From NCBI GenBank assembly GCA_025677815.1, contig JAIXMP010000033.1, positions 372,001-436,000 on the forward strand: DNA of 64,000 nt, in the 5' to 3' direction. Shown piece after piece: positions 60,226-64,000 of the stretch. Under the pieces are notes generated by a model. It was not told the DNA's origin. It was given only the letters and a program-made list of their open reading frames with translations, and did not search any database. Within the stretch, counting starts at the first letter, position 1; each line of letters begins with the position of its first letter. Made by a program: the position numbers and the translations under genes. Source of the DNA: Phascolomyces articulosus. Taxonomy: Eukaryota > Mucoromycota > Mucoromycetes > Mucorales > Lichtheimiaceae.

Positions 60226-61317
60226 GTTTCCTGTCTTTTTTATCTACTATTCTATATATAGAATAAAAGGTACTAGTTGTATTAAAATAAATAAACTTGC
60301 TCATTATTATTTTTGAAATGGTCTTACCCACATGGAGGAAAAGAGAATGGTGATTCCAAGTTTATTATTTCTTATCAAAAATAAAAGTTGTGGGACAATA
60401 AAAAAAAATTCCTGCAACATGAGCGCGGTGTTTTTTTAACTTTTTCTGTACTCCTCGTTGAAAGCAAATTATAAAAAAAAGATCAATCCACACGATAACA
60501 TTATATGCAGCAAAATATATTTAGTGGTGCTAAATGTACTGCAGGGTATAGAATAATAATTCTCCAAGCAGTAATTTATTCTTCTTGGTTTAATCCTCCA
60601 CAAAAACGGATGGCAGAAACCAACAATTTTGTAAAACCCGCCTTGATCCCTTTCATAGTATGGCCACAGAGAGATCAATGTCGTGTATCTAATATCAGTC
60701 GCCATGAATAATAATATTTTTTATACCCCTTTTATTCTTGATCCAATACAAGCAAATAATAATAGAATTTTCATGTTTAGTTCAAGCCTGCTATCTGGTA
60801 AAAAAAGGTTGAAGATGTAGTATAGTTCAGGTTATAAATAAAAATTAGAATTGGATGATGCCATACACGAAAGGGGAAAAAATTACCCAATTGAGGAATA
60901 ATGACTGGAAATAAGGCAATGGTACGCGAAATACCCAACATGAAGTGGCTTTTTTTTTATTAGTTACATAGGTATGCATCATTAGTTTGTCGTCAAATGT
61001 GACGAGAGCCTCATCCTATTTATTTCCAATAGTGTACCAACATTAATAACGACTCTCTTTAACGGCAAGATACGTATTCCGACTATCATTTGACACTTCT
61101 TGCTTTCTATCATTTTTAAAAGCTCTCCTCTTAGATTTACTATTGAAATAATCCAGGTTCATTATTGAGAGATGTTGTTGGATTCGTCCTTTCATGTTTC
61201 AATGAAAAAACTACCAGCATACATTTGCATATATAATATTAAAAAATAGAAATAGTCCAACTTATATTATGTGTACTTCCTTGTGAAATATAGAAACACG
61301 ATTACTAAAATAATATT
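60226..61317. other. intergenic DNA
   Basis: Overlapping open frames at 60469-60711 on both strands are unsupported. The remaining sequence is AT-rich with no other signal. Confidence 0.45.
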
Positions 61318-61554
61318 CTATGCCCAAACTCTAAAACAGCTCGAAAGAAAACATAACCATTCTATATTCGATATTTCTTTAAATACATATCGTAATTCAC
61401 CTGATGAACGTTTGTGAATATTCATAAAGACAACACCCCAGGCGCACGAATCACGCACCAAATTGGGCTCAGAAAGGCGCTTAGGATACCAATCTGCTAA
61501 GAATTCACTGCTTAAAAATGCACTATTGATGAAGTCTTAACTTTCATAGCCCGC
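61318..61554 (-). pseudogene. fragment of a dispersed coding repeat (copy B), longer copy
   Basis: Minus strand reads FINSAFLSSEFLADWYPKRL, SEPNLVRDSCAWGVVFMN, IHKRSSGELRYVFKEISN and IEWLCFLSSCFRVWA to a TAG at 61318, without interruption. The first 99 bases match copy A at 42121-42219; beyond that only copy B is intact. The fragment has no start codon and is preceded by an in-frame stop, so it is a truncated copy or a terminal exon. The family is not recognised. Confidence 0.6.
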
Positions 61555-61631
61555 TTAATGACTGGCGACACGCCGCAGGACCACAAAACAGTTACTTTTC
61601 CTACTTTTTTTTTTTTTTTAATTATTGCACT

Positions 61632-63092
61632 ATGGAATCTACTACTGCATCTACCGACCAACATCGTCCTATTACTCCAAAGCCCTTTAGAAAGTTAAGC
61701 CCTTGGAATTTATTTATACATCTTGTGTTTAAGGGTACTGACGAAGAACGCAGAGGTTAGGACGAATATAATTTTGAATCTATATGATAATGAATGTGCT
61801 TATTAGTCTGTTTAGAATGGAGTGCTTTGATTCAGGTTTCGGATCCCATTTCAGGTGCGACTGATAAGGAGATTTCAACGGCATATAAGAAAGTTAAAGA
61901 AGATAAAGCATTGATGGAAAAATTGGATAAAAAGCTAGCAATCATCAACAATCCAGTAGCTCCTACATGCGAGGAAAAGAGGAAAGAAATTATAGAAAAA
62001 TGGATGAAGGATATTGTTTCTCGGGTGGACATGATGACAAAATTGTTTGATTTTGATATTACATTGTTAATATCTCCTCAACGCGAAGAGGATTGGCAAG
62101 CTGAAGTAGCTCGAAGTACAACCAGTAAGTTATTTTATGGATTATATATGGATAAGTTGGATACTAACTAGATGAAGTATATAGAATCTTCGGATTATTC
62201 CATAAGAAAAATGGGTGGAATTGACGAGTTTGTGAAAGGATGTAAAGGTACGTATGGTTATTGAACACGCTGAAAACTATAAAGTTAGGTAAACATTGCT
62301 ATATTATTATATTCAACGTTATTGTAGAATTCTCGAAAGATTCTATCCTGAGAGATCCAGGTGTGTTTATGGTTTTTATATTCATATATTAGAAATAAAT
62401 ATTTGTGAATTAACTAGTAATTGGGCAATAAATTTTGTTTAAAATTATATCATATCATATTTTACATATCAGATATCGAGGAGAATGTGAATTCAATGGA
62501 GGAGGAGGGTGGGGATGAAGATAGGAATCAAGCATCTTCTGTGGGATACGTGAGGCCCTCACAAAAAAGAAGAGCTTCTGTATCAAATTACTTTAAGAAA
62601 GAAATGTGTGAATATCATAATTATGTATATATGTGGTTAAATTGACGTGAGTTCATTGATTGCATGGTATCTTGTATTTTTTTAGTAGAAGCCGCCGGCC
62701 AGAAAACCGACTGGACACGGTTTTCCTGGAAGAAATTTAAACGGACGATTGTTGGATGTAAAGGTGATGGAAGTGATATCGTAAGCTATGTTAATAAAAC
62801 CGACGGTGTGGAGATTGTGGGCTTTGATTTTGGGGTCGACAATGCAATAGCTGTAAATCCACAGAAGCTTAGTAACGACATGTTTCAAAAGCTCGAAACA
62901 GCAGTTAATGACAGCATTGATGTAGCTAATGAACATAAGAAAGTTAGAATTATTAAGATTGCCGACCATGGTTAGTTGAATTAAATTATTTAGACTATAC
63001 ATTATAGTTATTAATATGAATACTATATTTATACGTATATAGTACAAGACGAATCTGCGAGCCCAGTTACCAACAATAATAACGATGGGTGA
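61632..63092 (+). CDS. orphan protein with HMG-box-like N-terminus
   Basis: Seven exons join in phase: 61632-61755, 61855-62124, 62185-62247, 62328-62360, 62473-62607, 62686-62970 and 63043-63092; 319 residues. The first splice uses the second of two nearby acceptors (61854), which keeps frame. The N-terminal region, FRKLSPWNLFIHLVFKG then GATDKEISTAYKKVKEDKAL, has the spacing and pattern of an HMG box (basic, SxxNLF, then a charged helix with W/Y-K). Later parts are helical or acidic (SMEEEGGDEDRN) and basic (SQKRRAS, a possible NLS). A C-terminal domain includes DGVEIVGFDFGVDN. The gene lies 77 bases from a dispersed repeat. DNA binding is inferred only. Confidence 0.72.
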
Positions 63093-63425
63093 TGATTACG
63101 TTAATAAATTAAAAATGTTTTTTTTTTCCAATTATAATTAAATCATTATAGAAATAAGTTATTGGTATATATCTAATATTGGGAATAAAGGGATGAAGTT
63201 ATAAAGTATAGTATTATTCAAACAATTTTGCACGAGGATACTTGCTTATTTCACTGAATAACAACGTGAAGCTACAATGACAATGATAATAGCAATACAT
63301 TGTATTAGCAGAAATTATCAAAACTAAATTAATTTATACAGAAATACTTGAAGTTACTTTATCTTTTTTTACACTCTCTTTCTCTGTCTTCGGCATTTAT
63401 TTATTTTTTATATACTACTTCTACT
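63093..63425. other. intergenic DNA
   Basis: Short AT-rich spacer containing the promoter of the next gene. The bases before 63426 are pyrimidine-rich (CACTCTCTTTCTCTGTC). Confidence 0.45.
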
Positions 63426-64000
63426 ATGGGTAAACAAGGACGTACAATCGTTCGTAGACGGAAACAGCCAGAACGCCCTCCATCATCCATTGAATCTAAT
63501 CAGCGTAATCAACAGCCACAACAACAACAACAACAACAACAACAGGGGAATGGTATAGTAAGCGAGCGTGAAGACAGTGAGCAACCTGACCAGCACGATA
63601 CCAGGAATTTAAAAAGACCAAGATTGGACAGAAATACTATTGGTATTATTGTATTAAGAAGACTTGCTGCATTTTAATAAACTATTATATTTATGAGTAT
63701 TATTATAAATTATATAATAGAAGAAAGCACCATAGGCAATATTGGGCAAAATAGAAATATAATAAGTGATACTTATCAATCTCCAAACGGTAATGGCACT
63801 TGAATAAGTAAAATAATACATATCAAGAATAAGTATAATTATTAATGCACTGTGTGGTTACTGTATCTTTAGCAATTCCTCACAATCGCATTGTTGCACC
63901 CAATGATTCTTCTGAAGATGCAGAAGTTGTTCGTCCACATGGTTCTGTTATCCCTGATATCCGTGTCCAACACCCTCAGCAAAATTCTAAATCTTACGCA
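63426..64000 (+). CDS. Gln-rich protein, 5' part only (cut by the window edge)
   Basis: Exon 1 63426-63642 begins MGKQGRTIVRRRKQPERPPS and has a Q9 run and a KRPRL basic cluster that could be an NLS. A GTATTA donor and a TCTTTAG acceptor at 63872 join in phase to exon 2, which starts at 63873 (IPHNRIVAPNDSSEDAEVVR) and runs past 64000 without a stop. A basic N-terminus with disordered, Gln-rich sequence suggests a nuclear protein, but the rest is needed to identify it. Confidence 0.6.

Noticed and set aside
60469..60711. Fully overlapping sense and antisense frames
   Set aside because: No evidence to prefer either; probably chance.

Overview
The window looks like an AT-rich nuclear contig from an early-diverging filamentous fungus, most probably a Mucoromycota/Mucorales species (inference). 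The evidence is many short introns of about 50-110 bases with GT..AG ends, exons that join in frame, poly-Q/N/T/H-rich regulators, and house-keeping genes that read as fungal orthologues. Intergenic DNA is AT-rich with simple repeats, poly-A/T runs and mobile-element debris. No rRNA, CRISPR or convincing tRNA was seen. All splice sites were read by eye and checked only for phase and frame.

Left part (1-24 kb): a minus-strand low-complexity protein with a possible Atg8-binding motif (2459-4022); a 94-residue two-exon gene (5216-5599); a decayed minus-strand coding relic (7309-8054); a flavin amino-acid oxidase (9173-11144); a seven-exon dienelactone-hydrolase-family gene (13078-14446); the tRNA-thiolation factor CTU2/NCS2 (17269-19397); and a UBA-UAS-UIM-UBX Cdc48 adaptor (20710-23290). 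The last is followed by a GC-rich, pyrimidine-skewed island (23620-23976).

Middle (24-44 kb): two minus-strand genes (24789-25431 and 28930-30057) appear to be diverged paralogues of an unrecognised family. Each has an acidic stretch followed by a hydrophobic F-x-x-[IV] motif and a C-terminal exon opening at the same place. Two small membrane-protein genes (28179-28433, 31634-31947), an eight-exon cytochrome P450 (34048-36421) and a nine-exon gene with a PD-(D/E)XK-like signature (37363-39748) follow. A repeat-rich zone comes next: a 404-bp unit in 2.65 apparently identical copies (40933-42003) and decayed coding fragments. One of these fragments recurs near 61.5 kb.

Right part (45-64 kb): farnesyl/geranylgeranyltransferase alpha subunit RAM2 (45182-46725), a large forkhead transcription factor (47886-50806), a short two-exon gene (52602-52953), an intronless PER1/PGAP3 GPI-remodelling protein (56397-57539), an ING-family PHD-finger protein with two very small exons (57824-59432), an intronless unknown protein (59578-60225), an orphan HMG-box-like gene (61632-63092) and a gene running off the right edge (63426 onward). 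The genes are independent eukaryotic units with no operon-like organisation. Shared themes are protein modification and turnover (RAM2, PER1, UBX), chromatin and transcription (ING, forkhead), and several lineage-restricted small or orphan genes.
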